In this document: in pieces, positions 29,042 to 38,093 of the stretch
How positions within the stretch are numbered: the stretch's first letter is position 1
How the letters are laid out: every line of letters starts with the position of its first letter
Assembly (NCBI GenBank): GCA_014860395.1
Contig: JACZJU010000267.1
Location: forward strand, 1 to 52,006
Length of the DNA stretch: 52,006 nt
Direction of reading: 5' to 3'
Origin: Burkholderiales bacterium
Lineage (GTDB): Bacteria > Pseudomonadota > Gammaproteobacteria > Burkholderiales > SG8-39
Translations under genes and position numbers: made by a program
Notes under the pieces: model-generated
Seen by the model: only the letters and a program-made list of their open reading frames with translations
The model's database searches: none
What the model was told of the DNA's origin: nothing

Positions 29042-31719
29042 GCATGCTGAATCTGACGATCAACGGGCGCGCGGTCGCGGTCGAGCCGGGCAAGACGGTG
29101 CTCGACGCCTGCCGCAGTGCCGAGGCGTATGTGCCGACGCTGTGCGACTCCCCCGGCCTCGACCCATATGGCGCCTGCCGCTTGTGCATCGTGAAGGTCG
29201 AGGGCCTGCGCGGAATGCCCAGCGCCTGCACCACGCCGGCCGCCGACGGCATGAAGGTCACGACCGAGGACGCCGAGATTCAGGACGTGCGCCGCTGGAC
29301 GATGCAGCTTCTGCTCGCCGACCATCCGCTGGACTGCCTTACCTGCGCGCAATGCGGCGCCTGCGGACTGCAGGCGGCGGCCGAGTACCTGGGAATCCGC
29401 GAGCGCGTGTTGCGGCCGATGCAGCGCGATGCGAAAGTCGACGACTCGAACCCGTGCTATGCGATCGACATGCGCAAGTGCATTCTGTGCGGTCTATGCG
29501 TGCGCGCCTGCGACGAGGTGCAGCACCTGGGCGCCATCGACCTGGTCAAGCGCGGTTACGCGAGCGCGGTCGAGCCCTTCGGCGGCGGCCCGATCCGGGA
29601 TTCGATCTGCGAATCCTGCGGCGAGTGCGTGGAGCGCTGCCCCACCGGGGCGCTCACCACGCGCCGCTATCTTGCGCCCGAGAAAGAGATTTCCACCGTG
29701 TGCCCGTACTGCGGCACCGGCTGCCGAATTCTGCTGGGCAGCCGGGGGAATACCGTGGTGAGCGCGCGCGGCGACCACGATGCGCCGGTGTCGCGCGGGC
29801 GCCTGTGCGTGAAGGGACGCTTCGGGTCCTTCGAGTTCCTTTCCAGCCCGGATCGCCTCAAGACCCCGCTGATACGCACCGCCGACGGCTTTCGCGAGGC
29901 GAGCTGGGAAGAGGCGCTCGCCCTGATCGCGAGTGAGTTGAAGAAGTACCGCGGCGACGCGTTCGCGGGCCTGGCCTCGGCCAAGGTCACCAACGAAGAC
30001 AACTACGTGTTCCAGAAATTCGTGCGCGCCGCGATGGGGACCAACAACGTCGACCACTGCGCGCGCCTGTGCCATTCGTCCACCGTCGCCGGGCTGGCGC
30101 TGTCCTTCGGTTCGGGCGCAATGACCAATCCGTCCGACGACCTCCTCGAAGCCGAGGTCATCCTGGTCACCGGATCGAACACGACGGAGAACCACCCGAT
30201 CATCGGCCTCAAGATCCGCGAGGCGGTCGAGCGCGGCGCGAAGCTGGTGCTGTTCGACCCGCGCAAGATCCAGTTGAGCGAGATCGCCACGGTCTGGGCG
30301 CGGCAGAAGCCGGGCACGGACGTGGCCTGGATCAACGGGCTGATGCACGTCATCATCCGCGATGGGTTGATGAATAAGGATTTCATCAAGTCGCGTACCG
30401 AGGGGTTCGACGCGGTCAAGAAACTCGTGGCCTGGTATACGCCGGAGCGGGTGGAGAAAATCACCGGGGTTGCGGCCGAGCTCATCGTCGAGGCGGCGCG
30501 CCTTTACGCCAAGGCGGAACGCGCGTCCATCGTCTACTCGATGGGGATCACCCAGCACACGACCGGCGTCGACAACGTGCGGTCCCTGGCAAACCTGGCG
30601 ATGCTCACCGGGCAGATCGGCCGGCCCGGCACCGGCGTCAACCCCTTGCGCGGGCAGAACAACGTCCAGGGTTCCTGCGACATGGGCTCCCTGCCGGATG
30701 TCTACTCCGGCTACCAGAAGGTCGCCGACGCCGCCGCGCGCGCCAAGTTCGAGAAGGCGTGGGGCGCCAAGCTTCCCGACAAGCCCGGCCTGATGGTGAC
30801 GCAGATGTTCCCCGCGGTCCTGGAAGGGAAGATCAAGGCGCTGTACATCATGGGCGAGAACCCCGTGCTCTCCGACGCGGACGTCACCCATGTGGTGCAG
30901 GCGCTGGAGAAGCTGGAGTTCCTCGTGGTGCAGGATATCTTCCTCACCGAGACGGCGAAGCTTGCTCACGTCGTGCTGCCGGCGTCTGCCTACGCCGAAC
31001 GCGACGGCAACTACACGAACACCGAGCGTCGCGTGCAACTCACCAAGCCGGTCGTGCCTGCGCCCGGCCAAGCGCGCCGGGACTGGGAAATTCTCTGTGA
31101 CGTGTCTACCGCACTGGGGTACCCGATGAGTTACGCGTCGACTGCGGCGGTGGACGAGGAAATGCGCATACTCACGCCGTCGTACGCGGGCGTCTCATAT
31201 GCTCGGCTCGAAGCCGGGGAGCAATTGCATTGGCCCTGCCCGTCGGAGAATCATCCGGGAACGCCGATTCTGCACCGCGAAACATTCACGCGCGGCCTCG
31301 GGCAGTTCCATCCGGTAGAGTACCTGCCTGCGGCCGAGGAGACCGACGCATCCTTCCCCGTGGTGCTGACCACGGGCCGCATGCTGGAGCACTACCACAC
31401 GGGAACCATGACCCGGCGCAGCAAGGGCCTGGACGGGTTGGCCCCCGGGCCGTTCGTCGAGGTAAACGGCGCCGACGCGAAGAAGATCCGGGTGAAGGAC
31501 GGCGACAGCGTCAGGGTGACTTCGCGCCGCGGCTCGATCGTTCTCCCGGCGAAAGTGGGGAGCAGGGTCGAGGCGGGGGTGCTCTTCATCCCGTTCCACT
31601 TCTGGGAAGCCGCGGCCAATGTTCTCACGAATCCAGCGTACGACCCGACCGCGCGGATCCCGGAATTCAAGGTCTGCGCGGTGAAGCTGGAGCGCGCGGC
31701 GGAGCCTGTGCGAAGCTAG
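29038..31719 (+). CDS. Formate dehydrogenase 2, catalytic alpha subunit (Mo-bisMGD)
   Basis: This 893-residue paralogue of the enzyme at 22296-25106 keeps the full N-terminal cluster set: [2Fe-2S] (C36, C47, C50, C64), the His-ligated cluster (H96, C100, C103, C106/C109), two ferredoxin clusters (C140-C158 region and C191-C201) and C222/C225/C229/C257. The Mo ligand is C345 in RLCHSS. Together with the NuoE and NuoF-GltD subunits it should form a larger NAD(P)-linked formate dehydrogenase, which could also run as a CO2 reductase. The start overlaps the previous stop (ATGA). The last codons and TAG lie inside the left arm of an inverted repeat. Confidence 0.93.
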   Translation: MSMLNLTINGRAVAVEPGKTVLDACRSAEAYVPTLCDSPGLDPYGACRLCIVKVEGLRGMPSACTTPAADGMKVTTEDAEIQDVRRWTMQLLLADHPLDCLTCAQCGACGLQAAAEYLGIRERVLRPMQRDAKVDDSNPCYAIDMRKCILCGLCVRACDEVQHLGAIDLVKRGYASAVEPFGGGPIRDSICESCGECVERCPTGALTTRRYLAPEKEISTVCPYCGTGCRILLGSRGNTVVSARGDHDAPVSRGRLCVKGRFGSFEFLSSPDRLKTPLIRTADGFREASWEEALALIASELKKYRGDAFAGLASAKVTNEDNYVFQKFVRAAMGTNNVDHCARLCHSSTVAGLALSFGSGAMTNPSDDLLEAEVILVTGSNTTENHPIIGLKIREAVERGAKLVLFDPRKIQLSEIATVWARQKPGTDVAWINGLMHVIIRDGLMNKDFIKSRTEGFDAVKKLVAWYTPERVEKITGVAAELIVEAARLYAKAERASIVYSMGITQHTTGVDNVRSLANLAMLTGQIGRPGTGVNPLRGQNNVQGSCDMGSLPDVYSGYQKVADAAARAKFEKAWGAKLPDKPGLMVTQMFPAVLEGKIKALYIMGENPVLSDADVTHVVQALEKLEFLVVQDIFLTETAKLAHVVLPASAYAERDGNYTNTERRVQLTKPVVPAPGQARRDWEILCDVSTALGYPMSYASTAAVDEEMRILTPSYAGVSYARLEAGEQLHWPCPSENHPGTPILHRETFTRGLGQFHPVEYLPAAEETDASFPVVLTTGRMLEHYHTGTMTRRSKGLDGLAPGPFVEVNGADAKKIRVKDGDSVRVTSRRGSIVLPAKVGSRVEAGVLFIPFHFWEAAANVLTNPAYDPTARIPEFKVCAVKLERAAEPVRS

Positions 31720-31893
31720 TGCCCTGTTCCGTAAATTCGCTCGATAGTTCGCGGCGCATTTGACCGCCAGGCGGCGTTGCTCGGCCTCGCCGTAGGCCCA
31801 GCTACTGTCTCAGCCTCGTGCCTTGCCTGACGGCCAACTGCGCTCGCTCCTTTATCGTCGGAACTTACGGAACAGGACACCAGCAGCTTCGTG
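31709..31893. mobile_element. MITE-like element with imperfect terminal inverted repeats
   Basis: The left arm (about 31709-31740) and right arm (about 31861-31893) are inverted copies. A core of 20 bases matches at 18 positions (31719-31738 against 31861-31880), and the match continues outward through GAAGCT with a 3-base bulge. About 120 bases lie between, with no gene. The size and termini fit a non-autonomous insertion element, but I see no clear target duplication. It could instead be a degenerate REP-type repeat. Confidence 0.5.
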
Positions 31894-32087
31894 CAGTTGC
31901 CGAGGGGCGGTGGCTGATCTGCTTGCCGCCGATTGAACGCAATGCGGCGACGGAATCCGCTGCCGCCGAGTGCGAGCGGGAAGGCTGCGCGCCCCGCTTC
32001 TGCGATTCTTGACTTTCATCAAGGCCGCGATTCGCACGCCTGCCTATATTGCAGCACATCAGTGCAAACACAATAACGGAGACCGTC
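31894..32087. other. Promoter region of fhs
   Basis: Between the inverted-repeat element and fhs there is no gene. The last part carries the FNR-type box and a good -10 hexamer. The first about 110 bases hold nothing I can identify. Confidence 0.6.
32009..32050 (+). promoter_or_regulatory. FNR-type box and -10 element of fhs
   Basis: TTGAC-TTTC-ATCAA lies at 32009-32022 and TATATT (5 of 6 to consensus) at 32045-32050. A start site seven bases after the hexamer (about 32057) puts the box centre at -41.5, exactly the class II activator position. There is no good -35 element, as expected for an activator-dependent promoter. Confidence 0.7.
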
Positions 32088-33758
32088 ATGCCATCGGACA
32101 TCGATATCGCCCAGAAGGCAAAAATGCAGCGTATTCCCAAGTTGGCTGCGGAAAAACTCGGCATTGCCGAAGATCACCTCGATCCCTACGGCCATTACAA
32201 GGCCAAGGTGTCGCTAGCTTACGTGGACAGCCTTAAGAACAAGCCCGATGGAAAATTGATCCTGGTCACCGCGATTAGCCCAACGCCTGCGGGCGAGGGC
32301 AAGACGACCACCACGGTGGGCCTTGGCGACGCGCTCAATCACATCGGCAAGAAGGCGATGATCTGCCTGCGCGAGCCCTCGCTCGGGCCGGTGTTCGGCA
32401 TGAAGGGCGGCGCTGCCGGCGGCGGCTATGCCCAGGTGGTGCCGATGGAAGACATCAACCTGCATTTCACCGGGGACTTCTCCGCCATCGCGCTCGCCAA
32501 CAACCTGCTGGCGGCGCTACTGGACAATCACATCCATCACGGCAACGAACTTGGCATCGACGTGCGCCGCATCGCCTGGAAGCGCGTGGTCGACATGAAC
32601 GACCGGGCTCTTCGCGACATCGTGGTGTCGCTGGGCGGCCCGGGCAACGGCTATCCGCGCCAGGACGGCTTCGATATCGTCGTGGCCTCGGAGGTGATGG
32701 CGATTTTCTGCCTCGCGAATTCGCTCGAGGATTTGAAGAACCGCCTGGGCAATATCGTCGTCGCTTACACCCGCGACCAGAAGCCGGTGTACGCGCGCGA
32801 CCTGAATGCGCACGGCGCGATGACGGTGCTGCTGCGCGATGCGCTGGCGCCGAATCTGGTGCAGACGCTGGAGAACAACCCGGCCTTCATTCACGGCGGA
32901 CCGTTCGCGAACATCGCGCACGGCTGCAATTCGGTGATCGCCACCAAGGCGGCGTTGAAGCTTACGGACTATGTGGTGACCGAGGCTGGCTTCGGCGCCG
33001 ACCTGGGTGCGGAGAAGTTCATCGACATCAAATGCCGCAAGAGCGGTCTGCGCCCCTCGGTCACGGTGATCGTGGCTACGGTGCGTGCGATTAAGTACCA
33101 CGGCGGCGCGGACCTGAAGACGATCACGCAGGAAAACCTCGCGGCGCTGGATAAGGGCTTGGTCAACCTGGAGCGCCACGTGGACAACGTGCAGCGGGTG
33201 TACGGCATCCCCTGCGTGGTGTCAATCAACCACTTCACCAGCGATACCGCGGCCGAGGTGGACCTGATCAAGGCGCGCATGGCCAAGCTCGGGGTCAGGG
33301 TGGTGCTGGCCACGCACTGGGCCGACGGCGGCAAGGGCGCGGTCGACCTGGCGAAAATGGTGGTCGAGATGTGCGAGAAGAAGTCCACGCTCACCTTCGT
33401 CTACGAAGAGCAGGACAGCCTGTGGGAGAAGGTCAACAAGATCGCGAAGAAGGTCTATCGCGCCACCGATGTCACCGCCGACGCCAAAGTGCGCAACCAG
33501 ATCAAGAAGCTGCAGGACGACGGCTATGGCCATTATCCGGTGTGCGTGGCCAAGACGCAGTACTCGTTCTCCACCGACGCGCAGTTGCGCGGCGCGCCGG
33601 AGAATCACGTGATCAACATACGCGAAGTGCGTTTGGCGGCTGGCGCCGAATTCGTCGTCATGGTCTGCGGCGACATCATGACCATGCCGGGCCTGCCCAA
33701 GGTGCCTTCGGCCAACAAGATCGACCTGGTCGATGGCAAGGTGGTGGGGCTGTTCTAG
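32088..33758 (+). CDS. fhs: Formate-tetrahydrofolate ligase
   Basis: This enzyme makes 10-formyl-THF from formate, THF and ATP. The 556-residue product is full length and has the P-loop [38 protein letters not shown], the HFTGDFSAI segment and [10 protein letters not shown] 32088 has GGAG seven bases upstream. The gene stands alone, 330 bases after the second formate dehydrogenase, and offers an assimilatory fate for formate next to two oxidative ones. Downstream comes a TerC-family gene that seems unrelated to C1 chemistry. Confidence 0.96.
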   Translation: MPSDIDIAQKAKMQRIPKLAAEKLGIAEDHLDPYGHYKAKVSLAYVDSLKNKPDGKLILVTAISPTPAGEGKTTTTVGLGDALNHIGKKAMICLREPSLGPVFGMKGGAAGGGYAQVVPMEDINLHFTGDFSAIALANNLLAALLDNHIHHGNELGIDVRRIAWKRVVDMNDRALRDIVVSLGGPGNGYPRQDGFDIVVASEVMAIFCLANSLEDLKNRLGNIVVAYTRDQKPVYARDLNAHGAMTVLLRDALAPNLVQTLENNPAFIHGGPFANIAHGCNSVIATKAALKLTDYVVTEAGFGADLGAEKFIDIKCRKSGLRPSVTVIVATVRAIKYHGGADLKTITQENLAALDKGLVNLERHVDNVQRVYGIPCVVSINHFTSDTAAEVDLIKARMAKLGVRVVLATHWADGGKGAVDLAKMVVEMCEKKSTLTFVYEEQDSLWEKVNKIAKKVYRATDVTADAKVRNQIKKLQDDGYGHYPVCVAKTQYSFSTDAQLRGAPENHVINIREVRLAAGAEFVVMVCGDIMTMPGLPKVPSANKIDLVDGKVVGLF

Positions 33759-33915
33759 TACCGATAAAGAGCGGGACGGGAGAGGGGAAGCGGGGAGCGG
33801 TCCGGAGACGGGCGGCGCAGGCGCACGAAACGCCGTGCCGTATAGGCGGAATTTTTTCCTCTTTTTCTCCCATAAAATAAGATAAAGTATTTTTGGAGGG
33901 GGTAGTCTCAGCGCT

Positions 33916-34650
33916 ATGGATTTCTCGCTGCAGGCGTTCTGGATTCCGCTGCTCAAGATCATCTGGATAAACATCGTTTTATCCGGGGACAATGCGGTGG
34001 TGATCGCACTGGCGGCACGCTCGTTGCCACCCAGACAGCAAAAGCTTGCCGTGGGCTGGGGCAGCGGCGCGGCGGTGGGGATGCGCATCGTGCTTACGTT
34101 GTTCGCGGTTGCGCTGCTGCAACTGCCCTACCTGAAGCTGATCGGCGCGGTGCTGTTGCTGTGGATAGGTGTGCAGTTGTTGCTGCCGGAGGAGGGCGAA
34201 GAGAATATCGATGGCCACGAGAACCTGCTTGCGGCGATAAAAACCATTCTCATCGCTGATCTGGTGATGAGCTTGGACAATGTGATTGCCGTGGCTGCCG
34301 CCGCCGGCGATAACATAGTCTTGCTCGTTATGGGACTGGCGATCAGTATTCCGCTGGTGATTTTCGGCAGCACGCTGCTGATGAAGGTGATGGAGCGTTT
34401 CCCTATTATTATTACCGCCGGCGGAGCACTGCTCGGCTTCGTTGCCGGCGAAATGGCGGTAAGCGATCCTGCTCTGCGCGACTGGATGAGCGGCAATTTC
34501 CAGATGGTGGACAATAAACCGATGCTTGCGGGCATCCATCTGGAGGTTATCGTGGGTTTGGTCGCGGCGGCGCTGGTGGTGCTGACCGGAAAATGGCTGG
34601 CAAGCAGGCAAACCGCTGCTGCCGGTGAAACGCAGGAAATCGGCAACTAA
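33916..34650 (+). CDS. TerC/YjbE-family integral membrane protein
   Basis: This 244-residue protein has about seven hydrophobic segments and the two family signatures with aspartates inside the membrane: SGDNAVVIALA and MSLDNVIAVAA. Members of the TerC family have been linked to manganese export and tellurite resistance; the substrate here is not shown. A GGAGGGGG run lies about 15 bases before the ATG, somewhat far. The 157-base leader has an A/T-rich imperfect palindrome at 33870-33896 (CCATAAAATA against TATTTTTGG), possibly an operator. Family assignment is firm, function is not. Confidence 0.88.
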   Translation: MDFSLQAFWIPLLKIIWINIVLSGDNAVVIALAARSLPPRQQKLAVGWGSGAAVGMRIVLTLFAVALLQLPYLKLIGAVLLLWIGVQLLLPEEGEENIDGHENLLAAIKTILIADLVMSLDNVIAVAAAAGDNIVLLVMGLAISIPLVIFGSTLLMKVMERFPIIITAGGALLGFVAGEMAVSDPALRDWMSGNFQMVDNKPMLAGIHLEVIVGLVAAALVVLTGKWLASRQTAAAGETQEIGN

Positions 34651-34675
34651 AGTTTTTCGTGCCGGTTCCGGTTTG

Positions 34676-34689
34676 TTGACGCAAATCAA
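34676..34689 (+). promoter_or_regulatory. FNR-type box upstream of tctCBA
   Basis: TTGAC-GCAA-ATCAA. A -10-like TATGCT at 34714-34719 would put the box centre at about -43, close to a class II activator position. The tctC ATG is about 150 bases downstream, leaving a long leader. Confidence 0.55.
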
Positions 34690-34842
34690 TGCGCGGACGT
34701 GCATGTAAGAAGGTATGCTATTGTTCTAGTTGTACCGTTGTAGCCAACAAGAATGCCATGCAGCAATAGGCATCAGACCCGTCAGATCATGCGCATAAGC
34801 GCTTGAAGGCGGATATAAACAGAGTTTACTGGAGGGGAAATC

Positions 34843-35856
34843 ATGAAAATTTCTGCTGTTTTCAAGCATGTTCTATCTATGGCGGCGGTAGCTGCGTTTG
34901 CTGCCGTTGCCGTGCCCGCGCAAGCGTGGGAGCCGACCAAGACGGTTGAGTTCATTGTTCCCGCCGGGAGTGGTGGCGGAGCCGACCAGATGGCGCGCGC
35001 GATCCAAGGGATCATCGTCAAGCACAATCTGATGAAAGAGGCGATGGTGGTGATCAACAAGTCCGGTGGCGCCGGTGCCGAGGGTTTCCTCGACGTCAAG
35101 AGCGCGAAGGGCGATCCGCATAAGATCATCATCACCCTGTCGAACATGTTCACGACGCCGCTGGCCACGGGCGTGCCGTTTAACTGGCGCGATCTGACGC
35201 CGGTCAAGATGATGGCGCTGGACGAGTTCGTGCTGTGGGTCAACGCGGAGACGCCCTACAAAACCGCAATGGAGTACGTCGATGCGGTGAAGAAGGCGGG
35301 CGCCGGCAAGATGAATATGGGCGGCACCGGCTCGAAGCAGGAAGACCAGATCATCACCGCAGCTATCGAGCAGAAGACCGGCGCGAAGTTTACCTACATT
35401 CCGTTCAAGGGCGGCGGCACGGTGGCGGTGCAACTGGTCGGCAAGCACATCGACTCCTCGGTCAACAACCCGATCGAGGCGGTGGCGCACTGGCGCGGCG
35501 GCAAGCTGCGTCCGCTGTGCGTATTCGACACCCAGCGCATGCCGTACAAGGACAAAATGACGAGCACGATGTCCTGGAATGACATCCCGACTTGCAAGGA
35601 GGCCGGGCTCGACGTCAACTACCTGATGCTGCGCGGCATCTTCATGCCCGGCGGCGTGAGCCAGGATCAGGTTGATTACTACGTGAACGTCCTCAGGAAA
35701 GTTCGCGAGACTCCGGAGTGGACCGCGCTGATGAACAAGGGCGCGTTCAACCAGACGAGCCTCGAGGGCAAGGAGTTCGCCGATTGGGTCGCTGCGGCCG
35801 AGGCCGAGCATATCGCGCTCATGAAAGCTGCCGGATTCATGGCGGGCGGAAAGTAG
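34843..35856 (+). CDS. tctC: Tripartite tricarboxylate transporter, periplasmic binding protein
   Basis: This 337-residue solute-binding protein of the TTT (Bug) family captures a carboxylate in the periplasm and delivers it to TctAB. It has a cleavable signal peptide (hydrophobic residues 8-25, cleavage after AQA at about residue 28), then the family start VEFIVPAGSGGGADQMAR, NKSGGAGAEG, and FKGGGTVAVQLVGKHID in the second lobe. ATG 34843 follows GGAGGGG. The ligand cannot be read from the sequence; the neighbouring CoA-transferase suggests a small carboxylic acid. Confidence 0.92.
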   Translation: MKISAVFKHVLSMAAVAAFAAVAVPAQAWEPTKTVEFIVPAGSGGGADQMARAIQGIIVKHNLMKEAMVVINKSGGAGAEGFLDVKSAKGDPHKIIITLSNMFTTPLATGVPFNWRDLTPVKMMALDEFVLWVNAETPYKTAMEYVDAVKKAGAGKMNMGGTGSKQEDQIITAAIEQKTGAKFTYIPFKGGGTVAVQLVGKHIDSSVNNPIEAVAHWRGGKLRPLCVFDTQRMPYKDKMTSTMSWNDIPTCKEAGLDVNYLMLRGIFMPGGVSQDQVDYYVNVLRKVRETPEWTALMNKGAFNQTSLEGKEFADWVAAAEAEHIALMKAAGFMAGGK

Positions 35857-35881
35857 TAACAAATAATAGCGGCAAGCACTC

Positions 35882-35910
35882 GCGGCGCGCCGAATGCAAC
35901 GGCGCGCCGC
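35882..35910 (+). terminator. Strong hairpin between tctC and tctB (attenuator)
   Basis: GCGGCGCGCCG and its complement pair over 11 bp around AATGCAA, followed by TTTCG. It lies between the binding-protein gene and the membrane-subunit genes. A partial terminator or mRNA-stabilising stem here would give more TctC than TctBA, as is common for binding-protein operons. Confidence 0.6.
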
Positions 35911-35935
35911 TTTCGCATCGGGAGGGGGAGTTTTC

Positions 35936-36442
35936 ATGTCTGAAGCTAATAATCAGCGCGCCGCGCTGAGCGACAAGACTGCCGAGATGGCGGTCGCCGG
36001 ATTCACGTTCGCGTTGGGCGCAATCGCGGTGTATGACAGCTGGCGTATCGGCGCGAGATGGGTCGGGGACGGCCCGCAGACCGGCTACTTTCCCTTCTAC
36101 GTAGGTCTCATCATCTGTATCGCATCGGCGGTCAATTTCATTCAGGCGCTGCTGATGAGCAAGGAGAAGAACGGCGTATTCGTCGAGGTCGGGCAGCTCA
36201 AGCTGGTGCTTAGCGTGCTGGTGCCGACGAGCGTCTACGTCGTGCTGGTCGCATTGTTCGGCATCTACGTGCCGTCGATCGTGTATATCGCGTTCTTCAT
36301 GCTCTGGCTGGGCAAGTACCCCTGGTGGAAGGCGGCGCTGGTTAGCGTGGGCACCAGCGTCTTCTTTTATTGCGTGTTCGAAATCTGGTTCAAGGTGCCG
36401 CTACCGAAGGGGCCGGTCGAAGCCCTGCTCGGTCTCGACTAG
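35936..36442 (+). CDS. tctB: Tripartite tricarboxylate transporter, small membrane subunit
   Basis: This 168-residue protein has four predicted membrane helices (about 20-40, 57-77, 93-120 and 125-155) and the TctB-type segment GPQTGYFPFYVGLIICIASAV. TctB supports the large subunit TctA; its exact role is unclear even in the known systems. I chose ATG 35936, preceded by GGAGGGGG at good spacing; the open frame further upstream runs through the hairpin. tctA starts 18 bases after its stop. Confidence 0.9.
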   Translation: MSEANNQRAALSDKTAEMAVAGFTFALGAIAVYDSWRIGARWVGDGPQTGYFPFYVGLIICIASAVNFIQALLMSKEKNGVFVEVGQLKLVLSVLVPTSVYVVLVALFGIYVPSIVYIAFFMLWLGKYPWWKAALVSVGTSVFFYCVFEIWFKVPLPKGPVEALLGLD

Positions 36443-36460
36443 GCGCAGCGGGAGACCATC

Positions 36461-37963
36461 ATGGACGCGCTCAATTCCCTGCTGGACGGCTTCGCCGTCG
36501 CACTTACCTTCACCAACATCGCCCTGATGTTCGCCGGGGTCATTCTCGGCGTCATCATCGGGGTGCTACCCGGGCTGGGCGGCGCCAACGGCGTCGCGAT
36601 CCTGCTGCCGCTCACTTTTTCCATGGCGCAGACCCCCGGCGGTCAGACCTCGGCAATCATCCTGCTGTCGTGCATCTACTGGGGCGCGCTGTTCGGCGGT
36701 GCGATCACCTCGATTCTGTTCAACATCCCGGGCGAGCCGTGGTCGGTTGCGACTACGTTCGACGGCTATCCGCTGGCGCAAAAGGGACGCGCCGGGGCGG
36801 CGCTGACTGCGGCCTTCACCTCGTCCTTCTTCGGCGCGGCGGTGGGCGTGATCGTGATCACGTTCCTGTCGCCCATCGTGGCTGAGTTCGCGCTCGAGTT
36901 CGGCCCGCCCGAGTTTTTCGCCGTGTACATGCTCACTTTCTGCGCCTTCATCGGCATGGGCAAGGAGCCGCCGTTCAAGACCATCGTGTCGATGATGCTC
37001 GGCTTCGCGCTCGCCGCAGTCGGCTCCGACACGGTGACCGGAACGCTGCGCATGACCTTCGGCACGGCCACACTGCTGACCGGCTTCGACTTCCTCGTGG
37101 CGGTGATCGGCCTGTTCGGCATCGGCGAGATTCTGATGACCCTGGAGGAGGGGTTGGAATTCAGGGGCGCCTCGGCAAAACTCAACCTCAAGGTGGTGCT
37201 CGAGACCTGGAAGGAACTGCCGAAGTACTGGCTTACTTCGCTGCGCGGCGCCGCGATCGGCTGCTTCATGGGCATCGTGCCGGGCGGGGCAACGCCAGCA
37301 TCGTTCATGAGCTACGGCGTGGCGCGCCGCATGTCGAAGGATGGCGACAAATTCGGCGAGGGCATGGTCGAGGGCGTGGTCGCGCCGGAAACCGCGGCGC
37401 ACGCAGCGGGCACCTCGGCGCTGCTGCCGATGCTCACCCTGGGCGTACCAGGCTCGCCCACCGCGGCGGTGCTGCTCGGCGGCCTGCTGATTTGGGGACT
37501 CGAGCCGGGGCCGCTGCTGTTCGTCGAGCAAAAGGACTTCGTCTGGGGCCTGATCGCCTCGATGTACCTCGGCAACATCGCCGGGCTGATCGTGGTGCTG
37601 ACCTGTGTGCCGCTGTTCGCCGCGATCCTGCGGATTCCGTTCTCTGTGATCGCGCCGATCATCATCGTGATCTGCGCGATCGGGGCCTACACTGTGCACA
37701 ACACCACCTTCGATGTCTACATGATGGTGGTATTCGGCGTCGTCGGCTACGCTTTCAAGAAGCTCGCCTACCCGCTCGCGCCGTTGGTGCTGGCTATCGT
37801 GCTTGGCGACAGGGCGGAAGCCTCGTTCCGCCAGGCGATGCTGGTGTCGCACGGCGACATGTCGATCTTTTTCTCGAACAAGTTGGTCGGTGGGCTTACC
37901 GGTCTTGCGCTGTTCCTGCTCTTTTGGCCGCTGATCTCGTGGCTGATCCGCAGGTTGCGCTGA
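36461..37963 (+). CDS. tctA: Tripartite tricarboxylate transporter, large permease subunit
   Basis: This 500-residue polytopic protein is the transport channel of the TTT system and should move its carboxylate with sodium or protons. It shows the TctA signature GVLPGLGGANGVAILLPLTF and GALFGGAITSILFNIPGEPWS...FDGYPLAQ, a repeated half with GIVPGGATPASFMSYG and LTLGVPGSPTAAVLLGGLLIWG, and about ten to twelve hydrophobic segments. It completes the tctCBA operon, with the crp/fnr gene convergent behind it. Confidence 0.94.
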   Translation: MDALNSLLDGFAVALTFTNIALMFAGVILGVIIGVLPGLGGANGVAILLPLTFSMAQTPGGQTSAIILLSCIYWGALFGGAITSILFNIPGEPWSVATTFDGYPLAQKGRAGAALTAAFTSSFFGAAVGVIVITFLSPIVAEFALEFGPPEFFAVYMLTFCAFIGMGKEPPFKTIVSMMLGFALAAVGSDTVTGTLRMTFGTATLLTGFDFLVAVIGLFGIGEILMTLEEGLEFRGASAKLNLKVVLETWKELPKYWLTSLRGAAIGCFMGIVPGGATPASFMSYGVARRMSKDGDKFGEGMVEGVVAPETAAHAAGTSALLPMLTLGVPGSPTAAVLLGGLLIWGLEPGPLLFVEQKDFVWGLIASMYLGNIAGLIVVLTCVPLFAAILRIPFSVIAPIIIVICAIGAYTVHNTTFDVYMMVVFGVVGYAFKKLAYPLAPLVLAIVLGDRAEASFRQAMLVSHGDMSIFFSNKLVGGLTGLALFLLFWPLISWLIRRLR

Positions 37964-38064
37964 GGCGCCAGCACGTTGTTGTAATGCGCTTCCCTGGGGG
38001 GTATATGCATGTCCGGACGGCCCGGACGGAAGCGAATCTGCGCAGCCCCCGAATTCGGGAGCAC

Positions 38065-38085
38065 GAAGGGGGCTCGCCCCTCTTC
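38065..38085. terminator. G-run hairpin between convergent tctA and crp/fnr genes
   Basis: GAAGGGGG pairs with CCCCTCTTC with one bulged base. It sits in the 130-base gap between two convergent genes, just past the end of the regulator gene, so it could serve either. It resembles the hairpins at 18030 and 19324. Confidence 0.4.
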
Positions 38086-38093
38086 GCAGCCCG

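Noticed and set aside
22296..31719. Selenocysteine in the formate dehydrogenases
   Set aside because: Both alpha subunits read a normal cysteine codon at the metal ligand position (RLCH), with no in-frame TGA.
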